A DNA stretch of 51,293 nucleotides. Source: Rhodopseudomonas rhenobacensis (GTDB taxonomy: Bacteria > Pseudomonadota > Alphaproteobacteria > Rhizobiales > Xanthobacteraceae). Position 1 is the stretch's first letter; each line of letters starts with the position of its first letter. The position numbers were made by a program, and so were the translations under genes. The DNA is taken from the NCBI RefSeq assembly GCF_014203125.1, contig NZ_JACHIH010000036.1, positions 1 to 51,293 of the forward strand. Reading direction: 5' to 3'. The notes beneath the pieces were generated by a model that was not told where the DNA came from, did not search any database, and was given only the letters and a program-made list of their open reading frames with translations. Shown one piece after another: positions 38,698 through 45,749 of this stretch.

Positions 38698-38840
38698 CTT
38701 TCAAAGATCGTAAAAGCCTCACAACTCAAGTCATTCCTCAATCCAACACCCACACGCCGCGGTCGTCCTCGCCCCCCACCCTCGCTATTCGCGCGAAAAC
38801 GGTATGGTGATCGCGACCCATTCGCACCGCAAGGACGCCC

Positions 38841-39168
38841 ATGCCCACCGCCGACAAATGCAGGGCCCATGCCGCCGGATGCCGCGCTGGGGACGATCGA
38901 CATCCCGACCGAACGGTCGCTGCAACAGTCGATGATGGCGATCAAATGGACCGCGCTCGCCGAGCATATCCAGATCGGCAGCAAGACGGCGACCGCCGCG
39001 GCGTTCGCCGAAGCGCTGCGCCGCGCCCCGCCGCCGAGTCTGGCGGTGATGCGGTCGCCCGATGCGCCGCGCCGCGGTGATCCTGCCGCCGAACTTCGCG
39101 AAGACCAGCTGATCTCCGACCACACCAAAGCCTGGCTGCACAGCGGGCTGTTCGCCCCGCAGAGATAG
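38841..39168 (+). pseudogene. Frameshifted small hypothetical gene
   Basis: The ATG at 38841 has AAGGA five bases upstream and starts MPTADKCRAHAAGCRA, a common start of short Bradyrhizobium-like proteins of the CRxHAxxCRxLA type. The matching continuation LGTIDIPTERSLQQSMMAIK, then WTALAEHIQIG, lies in the next frame and runs to a stop at 39166-39168. One extra base (or two lost) near 38885-38893 would explain it. An ATG at 38869 could allow a shorter product of 99 residues. Decay or a sequence error are equally possible. Confidence 0.6.
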
Positions 39169-39200
39169 ATGGTCCGGCCGCGGTGCGCGGCAACGCGCCT

Positions 39201-39392
39201 TTACGCCCCGGTCTGCGCGCTGGCCTGCGGCAGCGTCTCGGCCGGGATCACCTGGCCCTCGGGGGTGACGATCTCGACGTCCCAGCAGCCATCGGCCAGC
39301 AATTCGGTGGCCTTCTTGGCGGCCGCATCGGCGGTGTCGCGGTGCAGCGAGATGACGCCGGAGGTATCGACGGCTTTGATGTGAAAGGTCAT
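39201..39392 (-). CDS. Small hypothetical protein (63 aa)
   Basis: MTFHIKAVDTSGVISLHRDT, then AADAAAKKATELLADGCWDV-like sequence ending EIVTPEGQVIPA. It reads as a small alpha/beta domain with strands at both ends, resembling short proteins that handle signals or stress in Rhizobiales, but no function is known. The ATG at 39392 has GGAG five bases upstream. It is convergent with the frameshifted gene upstream. Confidence 0.7.
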   Translation of the reverse strand: MTFHIKAVDTSGVISLHRDTADAAAKKATELLADGCWDVEIVTPEGQVIPAETLPQASAQTGA

Positions 39393-39626
39393 GACGGCTC
39401 CAAGCTCGACCAACGGGCGATATTCCTGCGGCAGTCGCCGGCCGCCGTCAATTGGGATTGTTTTCTAATCAGCGGCGGATCGCCGCGGCGTCGGCGCTGC
39501 GCGGCGCCGGCGATGGTCATACCGGCGTTGATCTTTGCTGCGACTGTGCGGAATTGATCGTACGGCCCGCAGCAAAATGGTTATCTATTACCAGTGACGT
39601 GAGCTTTCTCCGGCCCGAGGACAGCC

Positions 39627-39770
39627 ATGGACGCGTTGATCCGCCACGAGACGATCGAGCTGTATCGGCGGCTGCTGTCGCAGGGACCGACCGAAGAGCA
39701 GCGGCGCGTGCTGCTGGCGCTGCTGCGCTGCCTCGACGCCCAAGACCTGGTGCAGCCGACCCGACATTAG
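39627..39770 (+). CDS. Very small hypothetical protein (47 aa)
   Basis: The frame encodes MDALIRHETIELYRRLLSQG, then PTEEQRRVLLALLRCLDAQD, ending LVQPTRH. It is predicted as two amphipathic helices. GAGG lies seven bases before the ATG, and third positions are almost all G or C, so it looks truly coding. No family is recognised; a regulator-like helical hairpin is plausible only from shape. Confidence 0.65.
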   Translation: MDALIRHETIELYRRLLSQGPTEEQRRVLLALLRCLDAQDLVQPTRH

Positions 39771-39920
39771 CGCGCGCCGCCCCCTCGCCGCACCGCTTCG
39801 CAACGCCGTCCCGCATCGCAGCATCGCACCGGCCCTCGGGATCGACCGAGGGTATTTCAGTATTGATTTGTTTACCCAACCGGATTCTGCTGGACGACCA
39901 TTCACCGCGAGGATCGACCC

Positions 39921-40199
39921 ATGCCACAGATGAAGCCGCGTCCGCCGTGTGACAGCGTGAGCCGTCATTATCCGCTCGCCCGGCTGAAGGCGATCGCCAG
40001 CGAACAGCGCGCCAGCGCCGCCACAGATCCGGCGCTGCGGCAGGATTGGGAGGAACTGGCGATCGAATGGCATCTGCTGGCCAGCCTGTCCGCCGCCACC
40101 TCCGCGCCGGCAGCAGCGCCCGCGAAGGACCCGACCCAGGTGGTGAGCTATATCGAGAATCTGTCCGGCGCGATGCACGGCGTGATCGGCAACAACTAG
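39921..40199 (+). CDS. Small hypothetical protein (92 aa)
   Basis: The product has a helical core (YPLARLKAIASEQRASAATD, then QDWEELAIEWHLLASL) and an Ala/Pro linker, ending QVVSYIENLSGAMHGVIGNN. The ATG at 39921 has GAGGA seven bases upstream and the codon bias is strong. The helical pattern with a DWExLAxEWxxLA motif is like other short Bradyrhizobium proteins of unknown function. Confidence 0.7.
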   Translation: MPQMKPRPPCDSVSRHYPLARLKAIASEQRASAATDPALRQDWEELAIEWHLLASLSAATSAPAAAPAKDPTQVVSYIENLSGAMHGVIGNN

Positions 40200-40304
40200 C
40201 GCGGCGCGGCAAACGCCGGCTTCGCCAAACGGTCATGCGCGCGCGATAAAGCTCGCGCGCCCGCCCCGGCAGCGTTGGTCGCGGGGTCGGCGGCAGGAGA
40301 CGGC

Positions 40305-40544
40305 ATGGACGACAAGCGTAGCGACACCCGACGCCGGGTGCTGAAAGCCGGCACCATCGCGTTCGGCGGCGGCGGCATCAGCTGCACGGTGCGTAATCTG
40401 TCGGAGGGCGGCGCGGCGCTCGACGTCGCGAGCCCGCTCGGCATCCCCGAACAATTCGACCTGATGGTCGAGGCTGAGGCGCTGTCGCGGCCGTGCCAGG
40501 TGATCTGGCGCAAGGAACGGCGGATCGGCGTCGCCTTCCGCTGA
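40305..40544 (+). CDS. Single-domain PilZ protein
   Basis: PilZ domains bind cyclic di-GMP and modulate motility, exopolysaccharide or other outputs. The 79-residue product has the RxxxR-like start KRSDTRRRVLKAG and the second motif RNLSEGGAALDVASP (D/N-x-S-x-x-G), then VIWRKERRIGVAF. Both c-di-GMP contact motifs are visible. AGGAG precedes the ATG at 40305. It has no output domain and may act as an adaptor. Confidence 0.85.
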   Translation: MDDKRSDTRRRVLKAGTIAFGGGGISCTVRNLSEGGAALDVASPLGIPEQFDLMVEAEALSRPCQVIWRKERRIGVAFR

Positions 40545-40654
40545 TCGCGCCGGCCGCGGCACGCGTCAACGGGTGGCAGAGCCGCGTCAGCAAGCGCTTG
40601 CGTTCCAGGTTCCCCTCGGCGAAAATTACTCCTCGTCGCACAAAGGGGTATTGC

Positions 40655-41005
40655 ATGCGTTTTCCGACCTTGATCGTGTTAATCGCCACAGCCGCGATGG
40701 TCGCCGGCTGTAACCAGGGCTCCGGCGAAGTCGGCCCCAAGGGCGAGCCCGGCGTCGCCGGACCGCCCGGCCCTGCCGGACCTCCCGGCGTCTCCGGCAG
40801 CAGCATCCGCACGCTGACCTCCTCGACCTGCTCGGCCGACGGCTGCCCGGTGAGCTGCGACGCCGACGAGACTTTGGTGTCGGCGATCTGCATCGGCGCC
40901 ACCAGCGCCAAGTTCAGCGACAATCTGCAGCTGTCCAACGGCATCATGACCGCGCGCTGCGGTTCCAGCTCGACCAGCACGATCGCGACCTGCGCCCGCA
41001 AGTAA
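40655..41005 (+). CDS. Collagen-like (Gly-X-Y) lipoprotein
   Basis: 116 residues. A lipoprotein signal ends in the lipobox MVAGC (Cys at about residue 19). It is followed at once by six Gly-X-Y triplets (GPKGEPGVAGPPGPAGPPG, then VSG), a short collagen-like rod. A small Cys-rich head of about 75 residues follows (SSTCSADGCPVSCDADETLV and ending ARCGSSSTSTIATCARK, with paired cysteines). GGGG lies six bases before the ATG. It is likely exported to the outer membrane or surface; function unknown. Confidence 0.8.
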   Translation: MRFPTLIVLIATAAMVAGCNQGSGEVGPKGEPGVAGPPGPAGPPGVSGSSIRTLTSSTCSADGCPVSCDADETLVSAICIGATSAKFSDNLQLSNGIMTARCGSSSTSTIATCARK

Positions 41006-41169
41006 CCGCGCCTGCCGCGCGAGGGATCATTGGAGGCCGCCCGCGGGCGGTCTCTGAAGGCGGCGCCCGACGCAGCACCGAACCAGCCGGCTGGTACGAA
41101 TACGGTCTGTGCGGTTTTGAGCTTGCACGCCGGCAGCCACGTGCTTTGCTGGTCATGAGGAAGTGCGCT

Positions 41170-41322
41170 GTGCCAGAAGCCATCCCAGACCCCGTTCTGT
41201 TGTGCACGCATTGCGCCACACCGATGGCCTTCGTGGGCCGGCTGTCGCCTATTCAGCAGCGGCCGGAGATCGTCGTGTTCCGCTGCACCGCCTGCCACCT
41301 GGTGGTCACCGAGGAGCACTGA
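41170..41322 (+). CDS. Small zinc-ribbon protein (50 aa)
   Basis: The frame encodes (V/M)PEAIPDPVLLCTHCATPM, then AFVGRLSPIQQRPEIVVFRC and TACHLVVTEEH. Two CxxC pairs (CTHC, CTAC) form a rubredoxin-like zinc ribbon. The GTG at 41170 has AGGAAG six bases upstream; an in-frame ATG at 41155 would add five residues but lacks a site. Below 60 residues, it is easily missed. Function unknown. Confidence 0.7.
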   Translation: MPEAIPDPVLLCTHCATPMAFVGRLSPIQQRPEIVVFRCTACHLVVTEEH

Positions 41323-41368
41323 CGGCGTTGCGGGAAACCTTTGCGGCACAAAACAAATCCGCCCCATA

Positions 41369-41382
41369 TTGATCTAGATCAA
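41369..41382. promoter_or_regulatory. FixK/FNR-type box
   Basis: TTGATCTAGATCAA is a perfect 14-bp palindrome matching the FNR/FixK consensus TTGAT-N4-ATCAA. It suggests control by a low-oxygen regulator such as FixK2. The centre lies 43 bases before the ATG at 41419, close to the class II activator spacing of 41.5. Confidence 0.8.
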
Positions 41383-41418
41383 ATGGAGGCCCGGGCCGGC
41401 GTGCAGCTTGCACCCTGC

Positions 41419-41595
41419 ATGAGCCATTTGCTGTACCGATGTCCCCGCACCCACATGAACGTCCAAACCTGGTTGCACGACGACCCGGCACCGGACAGGG
41501 CGCCCGAATTCGAGACCGTGCAGTGCCCGGCCTGCACCCAGCTGCATTTCATCAATCGCGCCACCGGCAAGCTGCTCAGCGACAACAAGGACTGA
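41419..41595 (+). CDS. Small zinc-finger-like protein (58 aa), candidate FixK target
   Basis: MSHLLYRCPRTHMNVQTWLH, then FETVQCPACTQLHFINRATG. One CP-T and one CPAC motif form a two-part metal-binding pattern typical of short Rhizobiales proteins of unknown function. An upstream in-frame ATG at 41383 would directly abut the FixK box, so the start at 41419 is preferred. No ribosome site is visible, in line with a leaderless or very short-leader transcript. The FixK box upstream suggests expression at low oxygen. Confidence 0.7.
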   Translation: MSHLLYRCPRTHMNVQTWLHDDPAPDRAPEFETVQCPACTQLHFINRATGKLLSDNKD

Positions 41596-41677
41596 ACTCA
41601 CCTCAGTCGATCGGAGGGGCCTGCCGCGCCGGGCGCGGGCGACGATCGGCAGCGCGCGTTACGCGGGCGGCGGCGGC

Positions 41678-41691
41678 ATGACCTAAATCAA
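41678..41691 (+). promoter_or_regulatory. Weaker FixK/FNR-like box
   Basis: ATGACCTAAATCAA matches TTGAC/T-N4-ATCAA except for the first base and the last base of the left half-site (C as in FixK variants). Its centre is about 42 bases before the ATG at 41727. A -10-like TATCCT lies at 41714-41719, seven bases before the predicted transcript start near 41726. Confidence 0.45.
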
Positions 41692-41726
41692 TTCGCCCGA
41701 TCCAGCGCTGACATATCCTTTTTCCA

Positions 41727-41918
41727 ATGTGGCACATGATCGATACAGCTCCGTACGATCAGGATCTGGAGCTCGCCGTCATCGATGACGACGGGCCGCA
41801 CGCCTTGGTGTTCCCGTGTCGCCGGTTGAAGAACGGCTGGGCCGAGTCGAAGAGCGGCAAGCCGGTCGAGGTCCACCCCACCCATTGGCGGGAATGGCGG
41901 CATCTGGCCTTTGATTGA
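41727..41918 (+). CDS. Small hypothetical protein (63 aa)
   Basis: MWHMIDTAPYDQDLELAVID, then DGPHALVFPCRRLKNGWAES and PVEVHPTHWREW. The WxxIDTAPxDxDLELAVxDxDGxHALVFPCR pattern, ending in a THWREW motif, is a conserved short Rhizobiales protein type with no known function. No ribosome site lies before the ATG, and the FixK-like box and -10-like sequence are placed for a leaderless transcript. Confidence 0.72.
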   Translation: MWHMIDTAPYDQDLELAVIDDDGPHALVFPCRRLKNGWAESKSGKPVEVHPTHWREWRHLAFD

Positions 41919-41977
41919 TCGGCGCGCGATCGCTTAGCTGAGCGAAACGCCCGCAGCGAAATCAGGCGCTTAAGTTC

Positions 41978-42085
41978 GTCTTTGCGAGGAGCTCTTGCGA
42001 CGAAGCAATCCAGCGCACGGCGTGCAGCCCCTGGATTGCTTCGCTGTTCGGCCGGCGCAACGCGCCGTCCTCGGCTCGCAATGAC
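41978..42085. repeat. Intergenic palindromic repeat, family 2
   Basis: Copy beginning GTCTTTGCGAGGAGCTCTTG and ending TCCTCGGCTCGCAATGAC, with inner arms GAAGCAATCCAG and CTGGATTGCTTC. It separates the convergent small genes on either side. Confidence 0.85.
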
Positions 42086-42117
42086 GGATCCGCGGTATTG
42101 AATTTTCGGTCAGGCTG

Positions 42118-42387
42118 TCAGGACGGATCCTTGGCCGCGTCGGACTGCGGCTGGTCGGCGCCGGACCTCTCCGAACCGGGCGCGTCCGTCGCCGGGGCCG
42201 CGGCACCATCGCTCTTGGCGGCGTTCGACTTGGCGGCGCCCGACTTGGCGTCCTTCAGAAGCCCCGCCAGCGTGGCTTCCTCTTCGGCCAACAGGCGCAG
42301 GATGGTTTGCCGCTTGGTCTCGTCCAGGTCGGTCTTCAACAGCTTCTGATAGTGCTCGATATTCAACCTGGCGACGCTTTTATCCAT
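42118..42387 (-). CDS. Small helical hypothetical protein (89 aa)
   Basis: The N-terminal half is a long charged helix (MDKSVARLNIEHYQKLLKTD, then ETKRQTILRLLAEEEATLAG). The second half is Ala/Ser/Asp-rich and probably disordered (KSGAAKSNAAKSDGAAAPAT). The helix pattern with a repeated LNIEHYRKLLxxExDxxKRxxIxxLLAEEExxL motif is common to small Bradyrhizobium proteins. ATG at 42387 with GAGGG about nine bases before it. Function unknown. Confidence 0.72.
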   Translation of the reverse strand: MDKSVARLNIEHYQKLLKTDLDETKRQTILRLLAEEEATLAGLLKDAKSGAAKSNAAKSDGAAAPATDAPGSERSGADQPQSDAAKDPS

Positions 42388-42492
42388 CTCGGAGCCCTCG
42401 TTGCAGGCCATAGCGTGTCGCCGTCCGGAAACGCCAGCCGGGCTCGATGCGCCTCCTCGGCGATCGCGGCTGCTGTCAGGATCGCGAGATCG

Positions 42493-42825
42493 CTAGTTCG
42501 CGCTATGGCTCGGCCGGCTCCTGGACTTCGCCGGAGCGGCTTTCGGGGCGTCGGTGCTGCGCACATCGCCCCAAGGATCGGAAGACACCTTGGCGTCCGG
42601 GATCTTCCGCAAAGAATCCTTGTAAGCCTTTTCGGTAATCCTGTCCTGCTCGATCTCTTCCGGGGTCTTGCTCTTCAATTCCGGAATGAGGTTGACGTTC
42701 GGGGTCTGCGCCTCGGCCGTCCCCGCCAGCAACAGCAGCATCGCCGCCGCGCGCCAGGCGCGCGCGCCCATGATCGAAGCCACGCGGCTGCGCCAACCGA
42801 GCGGCTGAAGTTCCGTATTTCGCAT
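42493..42825 (-). CDS. Exported hypothetical protein (110 aa)
   Basis: A signal peptide runs to about residue 40 (MGARAWRAAAMLLLLAGTAE, then AQ), likely cut after AEA. The mature part has a charged helix LIPELKSKTPEEIEQDRITE, then KAYKDSLRKIPDA and a low-complexity basic tail (KAAPAKSRSRPSHSAN). The ATG at 42825 has AGGGG seven bases upstream. It starts eight bases after the small lipoprotein gene, so the two form an operon. Function unknown. Confidence 0.75.
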   Translation of the reverse strand: MRNTELQPLGWRSRVASIMGARAWRAAAMLLLLAGTAEAQTPNVNLIPELKSKTPEEIEQDRITEKAYKDSLRKIPDAKVSSDPWGDVRSTDAPKAAPAKSRSRPSHSAN

Positions 42826-42833
42826 CGTGTCCC

Positions 42834-42965
42834 CTAGAGATGGTCCGACTTGCAGGATTTCGGCGATTGCAGCCAGTCGTCCCAGATCGGGCCGCATTTG
42901 GTGCAGCCGCTGAGAACCAGCGTGATCGCCAGCAAGCCCAGACCAATCATCGAACGCTTGACCAT
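42834..42965 (-). CDS. Tiny lipoprotein (43 aa)
   Basis: MVKRSMIGLGLLAITLVLSG followed by CTKCGPIWDDWLQSPKSCKS and DHL. The lipobox LSGC places a lipid anchor at about Cys21, leaving a mature peptide of only 23 residues with two further cysteines. A GGGG site precedes the ATG. It lies upstream of, and close to, the exported protein gene at 42493-42825, so a shared transcript is likely. Too short for routine calling. Confidence 0.7.
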   Translation of the reverse strand: MVKRSMIGLGLLAITLVLSGCTKCGPIWDDWLQSPKSCKSDHL

Positions 42966-43072
42966 GCCGCCCCCGCTTTGCCGCCGACTTTAGAACGGCG
43001 AGCATGTCGTTTTCAAGCCGTGTGGCGTCCCCTGGCCGCCCGCGGCCCCCGCCCCGCGCCCCGCGGCGCGAA

Positions 43073-43747
43073 CTAGGTCGCGGCGATCTCCGCATTCAGT
43101 TCGGCCGCGACCTGGCGGATCGCGCTGGCCAGTTGCTCGGCCGGCTGCGCGCCGGACACCGCGTATTTGCCGGCGAACACGAAGGTCGGCACCCCGGAAA
43201 TGCCCTTGTCGGCGGCGTCCTTGGCCTGCGTCGCAATCAGCGCGACGTCCTCTTCGCTGGCCAGCCGCCGCCGCACCGCGTCGGCGTCGAGGCCGCAATC
43301 CGCCGCGGCCTTCACCAGCACTTCGATGTCGGTGAGATCGCCGCCGTCGCGAAAATACAATTCCATCAACCGCTGTTTCATCGCCGCCGACTTGTCGCCG
43401 GACGTGTCAAGTTCCGCCCAATGGATCAGCCGGTGGCAATCCAGCGTGTTGGGCTGGCGCTGCACCAGCTCCGGCCGATATGCCAGCCCCTCCGCCGCCG
43501 CGGCCTCGGCGACGCGTCCGGCGATCGCCTTGTAGGCCTCCACCGAGCCGAACTTGGCGGTGAGATAGCTGTCGCGATCGACGCCTTCGCGCGGCACCCC
43601 AGGATTGAGGAAGAACGGCCGCCAGCGGGTTTCCACCGCGACCTCCGGCACCAGCGCCAGCGCCGCCTCCAGCCGATGCTTGCCGATGTAGCACCACGGG
43701 CACACCACGTCGGAGACGATGTCGATCTGCAGCGGCCTGGCACTCAT
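43073..43747 (-). CDS. DsbA-family (FrnE-like) thiol oxidoreductase
   Basis: Cytosolic DsbA-like thioredoxin-fold protein, 224 residues. The redox motif is CPWC in SDVVCPWCYIGKHRLEAALA (Cys16, Cys19); the late cis-Pro loop is GISGVPTFVFAGKYAVSGAQ. The pattern matches the 2-hydroxychromene-2-carboxylate isomerase/FrnE group. Members act on disulfides or polyketide-like substrates; E. coli/Deinococcus FrnE is a cytosolic oxidoreductase. No signal peptide. The ATG at 43747 is the only strong start. Confidence 0.9.
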   Translation of the reverse strand: MSARPLQIDIVSDVVCPWCYIGKHRLEAALALVPEVAVETRWRPFFLNPGVPREGVDRDSYLTAKFGSVEAYKAIAGRVAEAAAAEGLAYRPELVQRQPNTLDCHRLIHWAELDTSGDKSAAMKQRLMELYFRDGGDLTDIEVLVKAAADCGLDADAVRRRLASEEDVALIATQAKDAADKGISGVPTFVFAGKYAVSGAQPAEQLASAIRQVAAELNAEIAAT

Positions 43748-43998
43748 CGCATGCTCCTTGGATGATGGTTCGCAACAGATAGTCGCTCACGCAGCACCGG
43801 CAAGGGAGCACGGCACCGACTGCGCCGGGCGCGGACGACACCGCAGCCGCTCTCACCATCAGCGATGCGATCCCGCGCGAGATCGGACCGCGGCTGCAAC
43901 CAGGCCGATCGGTGGACCACGACGATCGCATCGTTACAATGCGTCGCGGCTCGCCACTGCCCGCGACGCTGTCAGCCAGCAACACAGGATCATCCGCC

Positions 43999-44928
43999 GT
44001 GACCGAGCTCGACCGCATCGTCCAGGAAATCGCCGACGAGATGGCGGCGCGCAGCGATCGCGGCACCGTCGCCCACTACATTCCCGAACTCGCCAAGGTC
44101 GATCCGGCGGGCTTCGGCCTGGTGGTGATCGACGCCGACGGCCATATCGCCGCGGCGGGCGACGCCGACACGGCGTTCTCGATCCAGAGCATCTCGAAGG
44201 TGTTCACACTGACGCTGGCGCTCGGCAAGATCGGCGACCGGCTGTGGCAGCGGGTCGGCCGCGAGCCCTCCGGCAGCCCGTTCAATTCGATCGTGCAGCT
44301 GGAATTCGAGCGCGGCATTCCGCGCAACCCGTTCATCAACGCCGGCGCCATCGCCGTCACCGACGTGATCCTGTCCGGCCATCAGCCGCGCGAGGCGCTC
44401 GGCGAGATTCTGCGCTTCATGCGGTTTCTCACCGATGATCCGAGCATTGCGATCGACGAGGCGGTGGCGGCCTCCGAGCAGCGCACCGGGTTTCGCAACG
44501 CAGCTCTGGCCAACTACATGAAGTCGTTCGGCGTGCTCGACAACCCGGTCGACTACACGCTCGGCGTCTACTTCCATCATTGCGCGATCGCGATGTCGTG
44601 CCGGCAATTGGCGTTGGCCGGGCGCTATCTGGCGCATTGCGGGCGCAATCCCGTCACCGGCCATTCGGTGGTGTCGCCGGGCCGGGCGCGGCGCATCAAC
44701 GCGGTGATGCTGACCTGCGGCCACTACGACGGCTCCGGCGAATTCGCCTATCGGGTAGGATTGCCGGGCAAGAGCGGGGTCGGCGGCGGCGTGCTGGCGA
44801 TCGCGCCCGGCAAGGCCTCGATCGCGGCGTGGTCGCCGGGGCTCGACGCTTCGGGCAATTCGCATCTCGGCCGCGTGGCGCTGGAAGCCTTGAGCAAGCG
44901 GATGGGCTGGTCGATCTTCGGCGTGTAG
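43999..44928 (+). CDS. glsA: Glutaminase (GlsA type)
   Basis: Hydrolyses glutamine to glutamate and ammonia (serine-dependent beta-lactamase-like fold). The 309-residue product has [17 protein letters not shown] (catalytic Ser64, Lys67), [37 protein letters not shown] and [20 protein letters not shown]. The GTG at 43999 gives the usual family length and has AGGA nine bases upstream; an ATG at 43939 would add an atypical tail. It lies near DUF2735 and glnII, an apt nitrogen context, but is transcribed separately. Confidence 0.95.
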   Translation: MTELDRIVQEIADEMAARSDRGTVAHYIPELAKVDPAGFGLVVIDADGHIAAAGDADTAFSIQSISKVFTLTLALGKIGDRLWQRVGREPSGSPFNSIVQLEFERGIPRNPFINAGAIAVTDVILSGHQPREALGEILRFMRFLTDDPSIAIDEAVAASEQRTGFRNAALANYMKSFGVLDNPVDYTLGVYFHHCAIAMSCRQLALAGRYLAHCGRNPVTGHSVVSPGRARRINAVMLTCGHYDGSGEFAYRVGLPGKSGVGGGVLAIAPGKASIAAWSPGLDASGNSHLGRVALEALSKRMGWSIFGV

Positions 44929-44987
44929 CGCGAGCCGAAACGCTCAGGCTCGCGGGCAGCACGCTCAGCAACGGCCGCCGCAAAAGC

Positions 44988-45020
44988 AAAAGGGCCGAAA
45001 CATCGGTTTCGGCCCTTCTA
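44988..45020. terminator. Bidirectional terminator after glsA
   Basis: AAGGGCCGAAAC (44990-45001) pairs perfectly with GTTTCGGCCCTT (45006-45017) around ATCG, a 12-bp stem. On the minus strand it is followed by TTTTGCTTTTG, so it should end the convergent DUF2735 gene best; on the plus strand it ends glsA. Confidence 0.85.
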
Positions 45021-45076
45021 TCGTGCTGATCGCGCGGCGGAGGTCGCCTCGCGGGATGCCCTGCTGCCCACCTGCA

Positions 45077-45259
45077 TCAGAGATCGTGGTCCGGCTTGAT
45101 CTCCTGGATCGCTGCGTCGTGATACCAGGCGCCGCCGGCGACGCGGGGCGGCCGCACCTCGGTCACGGACGCGACGTTGTTGCGGGCGTTGGCCGCAACC
45201 CGGTCTCTCACCGGGAACTGATAGATCTTGGCCGAGGGCCGTTCGAGGGTGTCGTCCAT
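45077..45259 (-). CDS. DUF2735 protein (60 aa)
   Basis: MDDTLERPSAKIYQFPVRDR, then VAANARNNVASVTEVRPPRV and YHDAAIQEIKPDHDL. The RxSAKIYQFPVR core is the DUF2735 signature, a Rhizobiales-only family often placed beside glutamine synthetase II. Function unknown; a link to nitrogen control is inferred from position. AAGGAG lies before the ATG at 45259. It is divergent from glnII across a 490-base regulatory region. Confidence 0.85.
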   Translation of the reverse strand: MDDTLERPSAKIYQFPVRDRVAANARNNVASVTEVRPPRVAGGAWYHDAAIQEIKPDHDL

Positions 45260-45580
45260 TCCGTCTCCTTGTGGTTCGGGTTTCGGGTTAAAGATGATAG
45301 CACTCACTGCACGACAAACGCGCGCTTGCTTCTGAAAAGGCAGCGTTTGCGAACAATATGTGCAACAGCCGCATCTGCATCTCACCACAGCACGAGTTCC
45401 ATGGAACCAACGTTCTGCGCTGCCTCGGGTTGCATGAAAATCCTCCGCCGATCAGATTAACGATCCGTATGTCGCGGCAGTTTCGGTTGTAGCGGCAACG
45501 GCTGCGTATCAGCGACTTCTCGGCATATTTGCGGCGCGTGCCGGCAACGCAACCGCAGCGAAATGCCGCAGCGATCGCGA

Positions 45581-45614
45581 TGCGGTGCGGAACTCTCGCG
45601 CTGAATGCACCGCA
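45581..45614. promoter_or_regulatory. Inverted repeat, candidate NtrC enhancer site for glnII
   Basis: TGCGGTGC (45581-45588) and GCACCGCA (45607-45614) are perfect inverted repeats about 70 bases before the predicted glnII transcript start. GCACC/GGTGC halves match NtrC binding sites (TGCACY-N-GGTGCA) though the spacing is longer than the usual one. Confidence 0.45.
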
Positions 45615-45642
45615 CCACGCGGACCGGGCCGATCGCGCCGAC

Positions 45643-45658
45643 TGGCATAGTCCGTGCT
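45643..45658 (+). promoter_or_regulatory. Sigma-54 promoter of glnII
   Basis: TGGCATAGTCCGTGCT matches the -24/-12 consensus TGGCAYR-N4-TTGCW at all but one position; the invariant GG and GC are correctly spaced. Predicted start near 45669, about 80 bases before the glnII ATG. Fits nitrogen-limited expression through RpoN/NtrC. Confidence 0.8.
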
Positions 45659-45749
45659 TAGCGGTGGCCTACTGGTGGTCCGATGATCCTGAGGCCGGCC
45701 TGGCTTCGGATGAACGGCCCATTCGTATCGTCAACAACGAGAGACCCGC

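Larger units (their letters stand above)
45260..45749. other. DUF2735-glnII divergent regulatory region
   Basis: 490 bases with no gene that can be supported. It holds a sigma-54 promoter for glnII (45643-45658) and a GC-rich inverted repeat that could be an NtrC site (45581-45614). The left part next to the DUF2735 gene (45290-45440) is AT-richer, with TTGC-type motifs but no convincing promoter. Confidence 0.6.

Noticed and set aside
38785-39141. Minus-strand frame opposite the frameshifted small gene
   Set aside because: Shadow of the plus-strand coding sequence; no start site.
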